DNA from: Toxoplasma gondii ME49
Lineage: Eukaryota > Apicomplexa > Conoidasida > Eucoccidiorida > Sarcocystidae
NCBI RefSeq assembly: GCF_000006565.2
Contig: NC_031475.1
Location: forward strand, 1,013,535-1,077,534
Direction of reading: 5' to 3'
Length of the DNA stretch: 64,000 nt
Part shown: positions 1 through 11,742 of the stretch, in pieces
How the letters are laid out: every line of letters begins with the position of its first letter
Position numbering within the stretch: position 1 is the stretch's first letter
The notes under the pieces: generated by a model
What the model was told of the DNA's origin: nothing
The model's database searches: none
Seen by the model: only the letters and a program-made list of their open reading frames with translations
Position numbers and translations under genes: made by a program

Positions 1-1149
1 CTCCGGTAAATAAATAACAGACAGTCCCGTGTTTTCGCTCCACGTAGGAAATGCCGTGGAGGCCTCACGGCCCTTGCAGGAACAGAACACTCTGTTCAAC
101 GACTCCAACTCGCCACAACCATGCAGAACGGCGATAACGCTTCATCTCTACAGCTCTAAGACGAATCTGTATCTAACACTGTAAATATAGGAATGTAGAC
201 AGTTGAACATGAAATGGTATGTTCTTTTTGACTCAGGTACTGTCATCATCATACCTTCGTGGGCATCTTGAGAGCTCCGATATGCACACACGTATGTATA
301 TAAAATGCGATATAGGCAATTTAATGATGTATAATACATATGCCTGTAAGTCGGCATGTAGAACAGAAGGATTTTCTGGTCTAGATGAAGTTTACCACCT
401 GATCGTTCCGAGAGGCAGAGAGTGCATTTGCACCCACGTTGGCATGTGTTTGAGAGACAGCGGCTCCTCGAAGAAGAAAAACGAAAAAGTCTCCAGTGAG
501 GCAGAGTGGCTTGTCTGAGTTGCGTTGTCCTGCATTTGCATGCCAAGGTGGAAACTGAAGGAGCAAGTTACCTGACAACGATGTTTCTTAGGTATCTGTG
601 AGAGAGAAAGGACAAAGCTCCCTTATCCTTCCTCGTCTTCACCGAAACGACTTAGGGCAGAGGCGCCACCTCGAGAGCGGGAAAGGCGGAGTTTCCTCCG
701 AATAGAGATAAAATTGCGAAACATAAAAAGGAAACAAACAGGGCTCTCTCCAATTCTCGTGTGCTAACAAGTGGCGGTGTGCAGGCGGCACGACGCCCTC
801 AGGGAGAAAGGGTTCTGTGGCTTGTCAGAGAGTTATGCCCCGTTCTCTGTTTTTTGTTCGCGTTGCGGTCTCGTTTTCCCCTCGAGAGGTAACACAACAT
901 AACTCAAGCGTCGTGCCTTTCTCGCCCAGAAAAAAAGGAAAAGGTTTCGAGATGTTTAATGCTCCTTTTCAGGGTAAACCTTCTTCTCGTGAGCAGGCGG
1001 AACCTCTGCACAGCACATGGCGGCGGCTTCTTGGTAGCGACAGACGCCCCGCCTTCTGCCGCTTGGTGTTCTTTTTCGTTCGCCTTTCCTCGATTCCAAC
1101 GTTTGTCCCTTGAAGCGAAAAAAGCTGCAGCACAAATAGATTCACGTTT
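1..1149. other. Non-coding stretch downstream of the LRR gene
   Basis: No reading frame here has exon-like composition or paired splice signals. It lies just beyond the stop codon of the minus-strand LRR gene (TAG at 1152-1150) and probably holds its 3' UTR and a spacer. The open frames present are short and overlap on both strands, as expected by chance. Confidence 0.5.
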
Positions 1150-4100
1150 CTACTTTTTCTTTTTTCCCTTGCCTTTCTTCTTCCGACTCATCATCGCCTT
1201 GCGATCTTCGTAGGCCTGAAGAACAGCGCACAAGGCAGAGAGAAACACACCAGCGTGTCGGCGGCTTTTGCTTTGCAGGCAAGGATTCCAGAGCGACAAA
1301 ACTCGGAGCGCGTGTGGGAAAACGAGCCTTGCAGCAGCAAGTCAGAGAACGCTGAAGCGAGACTTCCTGTTGCACATTACGAAAGGGGATTCCTAGGTTT
1401 CTATGAGCTGCCTTCTTCTGGGGAGATATGCTGCACTAGAGAGGACAGAAACAGAAAAACAGAGAGTCGATAGCACAGAAATCGTTGTCCTGCAGAAATG
1501 AGCATGTAAGAACCGTTTTCGGAATTGTTTTTCTCTAATACTTTGAGAACTCGTCTCGAGTTCAAAGATCCTCTCTTGCTTTACTTCTTCGAGTGAACTA
1601 GTCAAGATGGTCGCCATCTTTGCAACATCGTTTTTCTCTGCCCGAAATCCCACCCCGCTTCAGTTGTTTTAGGATCCCACAGCACACGCCACCGAATTCC
1701 GACAGATGCTTGTTCTACACTTTCTCTGTGTGTTTCTGCACGTTTCTTCTCCAAGGTTAGACTCCGCTGCAACCCGGTTTCTTCGTGTTGACGCTTTTTC
1801 CGCCATGTTTTTTTGTCACGCGATATCTATGTTCCTCTCTACACAAGCATCTCATCGGCTCTCTCCTGCATCGCTAAACAAGGAGAGCAGCAAAGTTCTC
1901 AGCGATTCGAATCCTTGCCTTTTGCAGAGTGTCTACGGCCTCGTTGTGCGCATCCTCTTCGTTTTGGGCTGCCAGCACCCAAGTTTCTAGTCTCTCCTGG
2001 AAAGGTCCGTACCACAGGTGGGGGTAAAAGGAACCGGAAGAGGCTCAGTATATGTGAAGGCGTCCCTTTTTAAAAGCTTGTACCGTTACATTTAGGAGCC
2101 TACTGTTATGTTCGATGAGCTTGTCTGTTCACTTGGGCATAGAAAAAAAAGTTTAAGAAACACAGACTTGGAACCTACGGTACTGAATATGACTCCTGTT
2201 ATGAGAAGCAGACAGCCGACTTTTTCTGACTGCAAGGATGTCTGAAAGGACAAGTCAAGATACGGTCTGAGAGGAAAAGCTACCCTCGAAGGATATTGCC
2301 CTCAATTTTGTTTATAGACTATACACATTACAGGCTCTGTAGAACGTGCTGCAGAGACGAAGGAAATTGGTACACAAGTGGTTGTTCCTGGAGAGACTTG
2401 AGAGAGTTGAATCAACTATCACTTCAGTCGACTCCGTTGCATTCCATCACGTGAACATCCGCGGAAATAAGAGAGAGTCCAAACGGTCTTGCCAGCGCAA
2501 ACAGGGTAAAGGAATACAACGGGCGAATGGAAGCGAAAAGCAGGCCGCTGCCGAAGAAAAAGGACGGAGCAACGCGAGTCAGTTGCAGTCTGGAGCCCCA
2601 AACATTTTGCCGGTGGAGAAGAGCAGAACCACAGCAGAAGTAACGGGAGCACAAAGCTCGAGAGGGGAAAAGGGAGGTAAGATGAATTGGGGACGCAGAG
2701 AAGAGAAACGAAGGCGGCAGCCGTTTCGTCTGGGTGTGTTGGGGATCTTTTTAGATGAAGAACCGGAAGCACATTCACCTTTTCTCGGGCAATTCTGCGG
2801 CGCTCCGCACCTTCCACCATGATCCTAAGAAACAACGCAATAGAGGAACAGAAAAGTGTACGATTCTCAAATAAAACGTTCTTCACCACACGTCCTCCAG
2901 GAGACAGAAAAGGACAACGGAAGCCGACGGAGAGAAAATGCGACAACGGGCAGTGAGGCCTGACAGGAAAAAGAGGCGAAAACGTAGTTGAAACGAAACT
3001 CCTCACTGTACTCACGAATCCTGTGGATACTACACCTAAAACAAAAGACTATGCCTTGTTCCGGTCAAGTTTCTCGAACTTGTGAAACAATGGTTCACAG
3101 ACTTTCTGGCGGTCTCACCCAGAGGAAAAATCCTGTTTTTTTCTGGCTGGCGTACCTCCGAGCCTCGACATGCATGAGATAGATCCGCATCAGCTCCTCT
3201 TCGTGGCGCATGTCTTCCCTCTCGCGTTTTTCGTGCTTTTTCACTTGAATAAACAACGCCTGGTTTCGGTTGAGGAGCTCGTGGAGCTCACGAAGTAACT
3301 CAATGCCTGGAATCCAGAAGGCGCGGAACGCGAAGATGTAAACTCAAAGAACACGCCGTAAACTGTAAAGAGAGACACTAGCATGCGTGCTGTAGAAATG
3401 AGATACAGAGCCTTCCACTTAACAAGTAAATTGCCCAGGATCTAGAACCGTCAACCTAGTAAGCAGTGGATATGGACCGGTGACAGGGGGAGATCTGGTA
3501 CAGCAAGCGAACGGGAAATAGATCGACTCTCCACGTTTCACGCGCAGCCTGCTGTAGCGGTGTCTATCGCGAAACACTCCCAAACACGTCCGCGACGAAA
3601 AGAAGTCTGAAAGCACGGTCTGTAGACTGATTTGAAGGAAAGCGATAAGAGTGAAACTCTGGGGAGAAAAAACAGCCAAAAAACCTTACTCAAATCGTTG
3701 AACGACACGTCAAGCTGGGTGAGCGTTCTGTTCGCACTCAGGGCGTCAATGAGAGCGTCCCCACCTTCCTGATGAATAGGAAGCAAGAAGAAAACTGGTA
3801 ACCGGATCTGAATCCTTCGTTTAAAAAGGTGCCCGATTCTAAGCATCCGTCACAAAGGACTTGTCTGTCTGAATCTCACAGCGAGAGTCATGCTCAGAAT
3901 CCAAAGTACTGACCGCCCAAATGGCCTGTAATGTCGATGGTTTGCGGTGGAACCGTAACACGTTGGTATTTGCACAGTTCATCTCTGTAGTATTTTGACC
4001 ACTTCGTTTGTGTTCAGTTGGATAAAGCGTGTTATCCCATCCAAAAGCGATATGGCTTTGTCAGAAACAAGCTGACATTCGACAACTACAAAGGAAAGAA

Positions 4101-5663
4101 CGGATACGTTGGCAAGACGGACCGCCCACTGCCCAGCTCATAGTTGATGAGAATGTTGCTACCATGCCTTCGTCGCATTCCTGCGTTTTCACTCTGTGCA
4201 TGCTCACATCGTCAATCTGATTGTTTCGCAAGTTCAGATTCCGTAGGCCTTTGTTGAGCCTCAGCCCCTTCGCGAGCTCGACGACGCCGCTCTGCTCATC
4301 ACCGCGACAGGTGAAACTGCAATTCTCCACATTCAAAGAGCGAAGAGTGTCGTTGACCTGTGGAACGCAAACGACCGGGACAAATATGCAGAAACCCGAA
4401 TCCCTTTCGCGAGGGTATTTCCGAGAGACTTTCGTTGGTCTACGCCTCTTGCCTGGTGCTTAGTCTTAGGTTGTTGAAACCCACGATTTAGCCATGTAGA
4501 CTTTAACTCAGTGAAACGGTCGTATGTTGATCTGCTATACCAGCCGATCTAAAATCGTTGTGCAGTTGTTTATATTTAGATCTTGTAATGCTTGTCGCGT
4601 TCCTTGGAACTGGTTGTCTCTACATCCGTTGCATGAAACGCGTACCCTGGTTGCTTGGAGGCGACTATCAAAATTTGATGTAGGATCGAAACGACATTTT
4701 ACACTTTGCGCTGCCTTTTTCAGGTTGTGTTGTAGTCGGCAAGGACTTTGTTGTCTGTCCTCATGACTGTAGTTTTACTGTCATTTATGTTCTATGGTGT
4801 CTCTGTGAATCTGCTGGAAGTCACTAAAAAGCAAACGGGAAGTCGGCCATTGAAAACGCTCGAGGAGAGAGCCGGACGGCGGATTCGGGGAACCGACATG
4901 CAGATGCCGATGAAAATCCTGTCATTCTTCTGATAGAAACAACAAAGACAACATCCCCCTCCTTGCGACAAGGACTAGGAAACTTTTCAGTTCCCCTTCT
5001 TTCCATGCTTGTCTGCACAAATTTTTTTGGACCTTATTGTCCAGTGAACTGTATGAACCTGTAGGGCTTTGAGTGGACAGAGAGTGTCTGCAGTTTTTGC
5101 TGCCTCCAGGGAAAGAAGGCTTTGTTTGAGGTGCAGCGAGGTACCTCAAGCGCCTTCCGAAAAGCCTTGGCAGAAGCCAGGCCAAAATGGTTGCCTTCCA
5201 AGTCCAGTGCCACCAGAGCCTTGTTTGATTTTAGCATTTGAGCTACACTCGGTCCGTCTTCTTCAGTGAGGCCAGCCCTGCTTAGATCTTTCAGTTTTTG
5301 AGAGGCAAAGGCAGAGCGACAAGGGAAAAAGTTCTGACGGTGAGTCACATGTTTTCAGAAAAGTCGCCTTTTTGGTCAGAACAAAAAAGCACAAATCAGT
5401 GACGCACCGATACCCAGAAGAAAACACGCGTTCCACACACACAGAAGAAACGAGTCCCTTAACTGCAGTGCAAACGCAAACCCTTATTCTGCGGTATTTT
5501 CGCATTTTGCGGTTGTATGCTCCTTTTTGTCGATCTTCTCTGTGCAAACGCGATTATGGCTACAAAGCGTAGTCATGCAGACACGCAGAGGCATGTAGTT
5601 CTCCCACATACACATATGTATGTATATATATATATATGTATATATAAAATATATGTATGTATG

Positions 5664-5696
<33 letters not shown>

Positions 5697-8107
5697 GACT
5701 AGTGATTCGTGTGCGGTCACACTGTGTGCCGAGTTTGGGTTGCAAGACGGTTCGACACTTTCAACTTCCTTTGACAAAGTCTGCTTGGTGGACGCGTTCG
5801 AGACTGAGGGAACTAAGTTTCTTTTACCAAGCGCGACGATGCTCCGATTGAAAGCAAGGCCGTCGCGTACGAGGACGCGGATTTGGACCTGAGTAAAAGC
5901 GAGTCCACTGAAAGAAGTTTCTGCCGGAGTCTCGTTTTCCAGGCACATCTGAAGGACTCGGGAGAGGTTGTCGTCCTCCCTGTTCTTCATTTCCTCCTCC
6001 ATTCGCTTCCTCTCTTCGATGTCTCTCTGTTTCTTCCTCTGCTGCTTCAACTTCTTCAAGTCTTCCTCGCGCTTCTGTCGTTCCATCTCTTCTTTTAGTT
6101 CCAGTCTACGGCGCTCTTCTTCCTCCTCGCGCTGTTGTTGCTCCTAAATACAGATATGAGGGAACGCAGCCCTGCAGTGACAAATTGGAAATGAGAAACC
6201 AGAAGAAACCGCTGCGCGTCTCTAGCGCGGCACCTCAAGGTTTTCACACTCAGTAGTCTCCACCTTCACTGCCTCCGCGCAATCCGGAATCTTCCACGAG
6301 AATCAAAACAGCCTTTACTGATTTGATTCGAAACGCGTTAACGAACGGTCCTAGGAGAGCGAATCAGTCAAGTTGAAGAGAAAAAGCTCCCTTCCTGCTC
6401 AGTATAACGGACAAGGTATAGTGATGAAAAGTCCTTCCAGCACGAGGCCAACCAATCTGTTCGTTTCTTTCCAATGTAAATCCGTGTCATTTTTCACAGC
6501 GCCAGCTCCCCTGTAGAATATGTGACCAGCTGAACGTGAGCCACTTCGTGCGTGTTGCCTGTCTTCAGTTGTTACTTTTGCGGCAGTTGGTAACGCCACG
6601 GTTTTTCAGAACGGATTCCGCCTTCTCGACACCGGTTACGGATCGAAAAACTCTCTGCTTTGAAGAGTAACTGTGTGTCAACAAGGGAAATAGTGTAATT
6701 GCAACGAACCAGTTCGAGTCTCTTGGCGAGAAGGCGTTTCATCTCGGCAGTCTGGGGAAAGACTTCCACGACGCCCCGAAGAATGACGTCTGTCGTTTCA
6801 TTGTCTTTTCCGCGAAGAGGGACATTTAGAGCTGCCGACTGCAGCACGTCGACCTCCATTTTCCCCGTCTTTTTCAACGTGCACAGAAGGCTCCGAAACG
6901 ACGCTTGGCGAGAAATCCCTTCAAGGGGTTTCACATGCACAATGCTCTATGTGTGTAACCTATTTTCGCACATAGCCACGGATCGGTTGGAAATCAACAT
7001 TTGCGGCCACTTGTATCGCTACCAACTCAGACGACTGTACTCAATGTAAGACTACGTATGTTCATTGATAACGGCTGGTTGACTCTCTTTTCTCTTGGAA
7101 GTAGCCGTCGATGCTGCGATGCAGACGAATTGTTAGATGGAAGGAACAGCATATCTTCAGAAAAGGCCTCGTTGCAGTTTCACACTTGTCAGAATGGTTT
7201 CCATCCCTAGACCGCCTTCCTTCAATCCCAACACAATTTCGCCTAAGTGAAGGAGAGCAGTTCGCCAGTTACATATCTATATACAAATGTTGAATTTGCC
7301 TGAAACAGTGCGTTCGTTATTGGCTGTTGAAAGGCGTGATTTAACGGAAAGTAAGAAGCCCGTTCTAGGGAACGATGAGGCAAAAGATCCCGGAAAGGAA
7401 ACGGTGGTCTCTTAAACTAGTCTGGACCTCCCACAATCGCGGGCGAAGAAACAGAGACAACATAGAGCAGTCTTCAATCACGAAGGAGAAGCACCCGAAA
7501 AGAGTCACAGTATCTGTCGTGTCCCGGTCTTGCGTGTCTCTGTTCACACGTAAAGAGCCGCAAAGCTCTGCCTAGAAATTTCCTTTCCCTTCGGGAGTTG
7601 TCCTCACAAAAAAGGGAAAGCACCTGCGTTGAAGATTGGAAACGATCGCAAAAGCGAAGTCGGCATTAGCGTCCATGTCAATATAAGAAGCGTTCCTTCT
7701 GGAGGGCTGGCTGAGGTGTCTCTGGCGACAAACTCTTCTGGGAGAGAAAAACGCTCGCCAGCCCCCTGTCTGTTTTTCTCTGTGTCTGGTTTTGTCCCCC
7801 AATCAGCTCAATTACTTCCACACTTCGTTTGACCCCCCACCTGCACTTACTCCTGTCGCCATCACTGTTTTCTACCGAACAATGCGGCTGTTCCCAGTCT
7901 GGCTCGAGGCGGCCCCACGAAATACACACTCTCACGTGTGCATGCAGCCCCAGTATTGAACGTCTTTTGTTCTTCAAATCAATTCTTATTTCAGTTTCTG
8001 GAGATAACTCACTGACGCACACGGCAGGGAAACAGGGTTGAAAAGGCACTATGAACGCGCGGATGCCGGGTGAACTACAGCCCTGTCGAGAGCCACCGTT
8101 TTTCCAT
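1150..8107 (-). CDS. Leucine-rich repeat (RNI-type) protein with coiled coil, 11 exons
   Basis: Exons in transcript order: 8107-8079 (tentative start), 8011-7936, 7706-7624, 6944-6710, 6143-5828, 5287-5145, 4357-4208, 3768-3690, 3306-3156, 2824-2779 and 1215-1150, giving about 457 residues with all phases matching. The fifth exon opens with a charged coiled coil (about residues 142-195, starting EQQQREEEEERRR). The next exons encode leucine-rich repeats of the ribonuclease-inhibitor pattern, for example VALDLSRAGLTEEDG, LVALDLEGNHFG, LRNLNLRNNQIDD and LTQLDVSFNDLS. A charged helix follows, and the last exon ends in a Lys-rich tail (SRKKKGKGKKKK). Such LRR arrays bind proteins; no partner can be named. 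The acceptor at 6945 is weak, the first exon depends on a poor GTAGTT donor, and the 1.5-kb last intron could hide another exon. The repeat region is secure; the N terminus is not. Confidence 0.7.
5612..5697. repeat. (TA)n / (TGTA)n / (GA)n compound microsatellite
   Basis: TA and TGTA repeats run directly into about nine GA units. The tract lies in an intron of the LRR gene. Open frames through it (Tyr-Ile runs) are artefacts. Confidence 0.9.
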
Positions 8108-9622
8108 TCGACAAAACCTGCAAATGAATCATTTCTAAAATGAGCTCGAAAGCATCGAATCGAACTGCTCTACTATTGTTTCTAAAAGCACTGCCGATGA
8201 TACCCTCTAGCGCCGGAGACCTCAGGGTACGTGGGGCAGAGTAACGGGCAACCGAACAGCGTACCCAGCAACTATCGCACACAAAGGAACATTATTCACA
8301 CATGGTGAGTTTAAATGCATACACATATAAAATGGTATTTCTTGATCACACAGGACGCAGTGAAGAACGACTGTGTTTGCCGATGTTGCGGACGAGAGAC
8401 TCTTCCGAACACCCTACGCTGACGCAGCGGCAAACAGAAGCTCGCGTTTTTCCTACACATTTTCCCTACAACATAACTTGTGCATCGCGCGAGTGTCTCC
8501 GTCGTGGAACGCGTGGGTTTTCTGTGTTCCTCGCACCTGTTTTATGTCTGAGGGTTTTAGGCAAAGTCGCACACGGAAGACTTTTTAGGCTGTCCATTTA
8601 GATTAACGATGGTGGAACAAGCAAAAGTGTGTAACTCGGAATAGTTGTGCAAAGGTGCATTAAGGTCTTGGAACCATAAATACTGCCGTCTACATTCTGT
8701 CGACGCAGTCAACTATCCTAACGCGCGTTCGTCTCGAGACACGCTCAGAATGTACGTTCTCGATGTTTCAGAGATGTATGTTGTGGAGGCAAACCTTCTA
8801 GACCTTGAGTTTTGTCTCGTGCAGTGGAGAAAGGTGTGTCGGAGGACTTTCTCCCTTCTTCATTTTTCGGCTCCCTCGCGTGGTACTCACTCGTGATGTC
8901 TTGGCACATAAAAACTTTGCTCGAAAAAACCCTTCAATCCGAAGATAAATGCGTGCATGCATGCAAAGAAATCCACATATAATGGTGTACAGAAGTGACA
9001 AAAAAACTTCGAATCCAAGAATGCCGTCCCACTGCGCCCTACAGGGCCAAAGTAAACGGGCAAATTTGCTTGACGCCAAAAACACAAACGCTCCCTCCAT
9101 GCACTCGCTTTTTCTGCTGAAAGGGGATGCTGAAAAAACGACTTTTTTCGAGCTCCCAGAAAAGACTTTGAAACGTCACGAAAGAGCATCGAGCTGGGCA
9201 GCCACCGAAACGTCCAAGAAACAAAAACGCTACACCCACTAAAAACCGCAACTGCGAACCGCCGAACAGGAAAGAGCCGATGCACCAGAGAGCACTAGCG
9301 CCTACGTCGCGCGCATGCACTCGACGACAAACGATTGAGAAAACATGACTCGAGACCTCCCGTTCAGACTCCGAAATTCTGTCGGGACAGACGACAGAAA
9401 CACCAGACTGCGGTGTTTTCCACCTGCGACGGGAAGCCTCGACTCTGGTTTCCACGCCAGTCATGAGAAACAGGCGCACCCCTCGTGTCTCCATGCAGTC
9501 GCTGTCTCTCCACTTCAATATGCCCAGAGAGGTTGCACATGCTTTTTCTCATCGTTTTTCTTAGCGCTACGTCGCTCTGCTTCTATCGACATCCGCTATG
9601 AGACACTGGTTTAAGCAGACAT
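8108..9622. other. Spacer between FHA gene 3' end and LRR gene 5' end
   Basis: Both flanking genes are on the minus strand, so this should hold the 3' UTR of the FHA gene and the promoter and 5' UTR of the LRR gene. A possible upstream LRR exon (open frame about 8282-8122) has no supporting donor. A TGCATGCATGCA run lies near 8945. No frame is convincing. Confidence 0.5.
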
Positions 9623-11707
9623 CTACATGTGCCAAGCCTCGTCGCTGTCATACTCACTTAACAGCCCCTCGCTCTGTCTCGGTTCTGGCTGACATAGAAA
9701 CTGGGTGTTGCCCTCTTTGGCCTCTTCCCGAGCTTGCCTGAACAGGCCTTCGTGTGTACGCAGTTCTTCTCTCGCTGTCTCCTCGACTTTCGGCTTCTCG
9801 CTGCTCATCTCCTCCTCTTCCGCCGGGTCACAAAAGTCCCCTGCGTCATCGAAAGACAATCCGCAGGCAGGCGAGCACTTCTCCTTCTCCTCTCGGTCTT
9901 CTCTCTCTCCGTCCCCGTTCTCCCCGCCTTCTTGTTCTCCACGTTCTCTCTCTTCCTTCTCCCCCGGCTGTGCCTCTTTGAACCGCAGGTAGATCGTGCT
10001 GACTGTTCGCACTGGCGCGGCGCCTGCGCGGCGCTCTTCTGCACTTGCCCCTTCTCCGTCTATAAGCCGATAGCAGGGGGCGACAGCTAAGTTTGCGGAC
10101 GGGTTGAACGGCGCGAGTTCGAAGACCCAGGACAATTCCTCGTGCTTGAAGGCGGCATCGCCGGCTCCAGGAGAAGGCAGAAGTTCGTACGCGGGCAGAC
10201 GAGGCTCGGCGCCGGTTGTTTCTTCTTCCCCGTTGTCTTTGACCTCTTCACTGTATGAGCGAGTTTCCTCTTGGCCCACTCCTGTTCCGGCCTCCTTCGC
10301 GCCCACCGTCGCCTCGGTTTCCTCCCCTTCTTCCCTCTCTTCTCTGCGCTGTTTCTCGCCTGTTCTTCCGCTCTCTTCCTCTGTTTTCTCTACCGCGTCT
10401 CGCGCCTCATTCAGATGCGAGGAAGCCACACCAGAAGCATCTGCCGAAGAAAACGACGCAGAAAAGGGAGGACGGGTCGAAGGAAGAGAGAACAACTTGT
10501 CTTTCAGGAGTTCAAGAAGAAGCGCGTCGACGTACTTGCGGACTCGAGCGATCGTCCCGTTCCACGGCACCGTCACCTGGAGAGGAGAGGCAGCAGAAAA
10601 GCTCGCATGCAGACACACTGGAGATGAAAAACAGACTCAAGATATTCCGCGTCTCCCCAGTGTGCGCTCATTCAGTGGATTCCCACGCATTCGCATAAAA
10701 GCATCTGCACGCTGGGAAACTTTGGAATGCCACAAGCGTTGAAGACAAGAAGGGCAGAGGAAGCAAAAACGAGAACACAGACAGACCGGTTGAGAGAATG
10801 ACCGAGTGGAGTGGAGGTTTTTCTGAGAAGAGTTGTCGCTCGCTGAGCCCGCGAGAAGCGCCTTTTTTTCTGCTCCCTCCTCCCCTCTGAAGCGCCCAAA
10901 CCAGGAGGGAAAGACGAAACCCAAGAGACGTCGAAACGTAGAGAGAACTTAGGACTCCGTAGGTACGAAGGGTAGTAGGACTGAACACCAGCGTCGCTGT
11001 ACAGTTTGTGCACTCTTATTCTCGAAAAAACAAAGTCACGCACCTCGCCTATGATTTCCATTTTGCGGCTCTCAGTTGCTCTCAGAGGAGAGAGTCCGCG
11101 TCTACTGACGCTCGAGGCCCTGCGATCAGATGCCCGGGAGACAGAGGCGGGGAAAGGCTCCAGAGCCATGGGTTGAGAGAAACAGGCAGGTCCCAGCGAG
11201 AGAGGAGAGATGCCTGGGGGAGGCCCCTGAGACAGGCAAGAAAGCGCCGCCGTCGGCTGAGAAAGCGGATGACCACCGCGCCGAGGAGACGCTAGCGGAG
11301 ACGCCGACAGCAAAGGAGATCCCGGCTGCGTTGCGGCGCTTCGAGCTGGACTCAGCGACGGCGAAAATACGCGAGCCGGCGAGGGCGTCGAGCCCGTAGG
11401 AGATCTGGAAAAATCCAGGAAAATGGGCAGAGGCGGTAAAAAAGACTCATATGGAGAGACGAGACAGAAATGCAAGGGAAGAACAGGCAAAGATGCGATG
11501 GAGAAGGCGCAGCAAAAGTCAACCTGTGCGACCTAAAACGGGAGAGATATATCAAAAAAGAGACAAAAATACATGGTGTGGACACTCCTACTAAACAGCA
11601 AGAAACCAAGGCACTTTGCATCGATATTTCTCAAATGCACAAACTAAAGTGATACACACGTACACGAAGATGAACCTACATGAAAAGCAAATCATACACA
11701 TATATAC

Positions 11708-11742
<35 letters not shown>

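Noticed and set aside
1890..1915. GATTCGAATCC resembling a Pol III B box
   Set aside because: The five bases on either side do not pair and no A box lies at the right distance.
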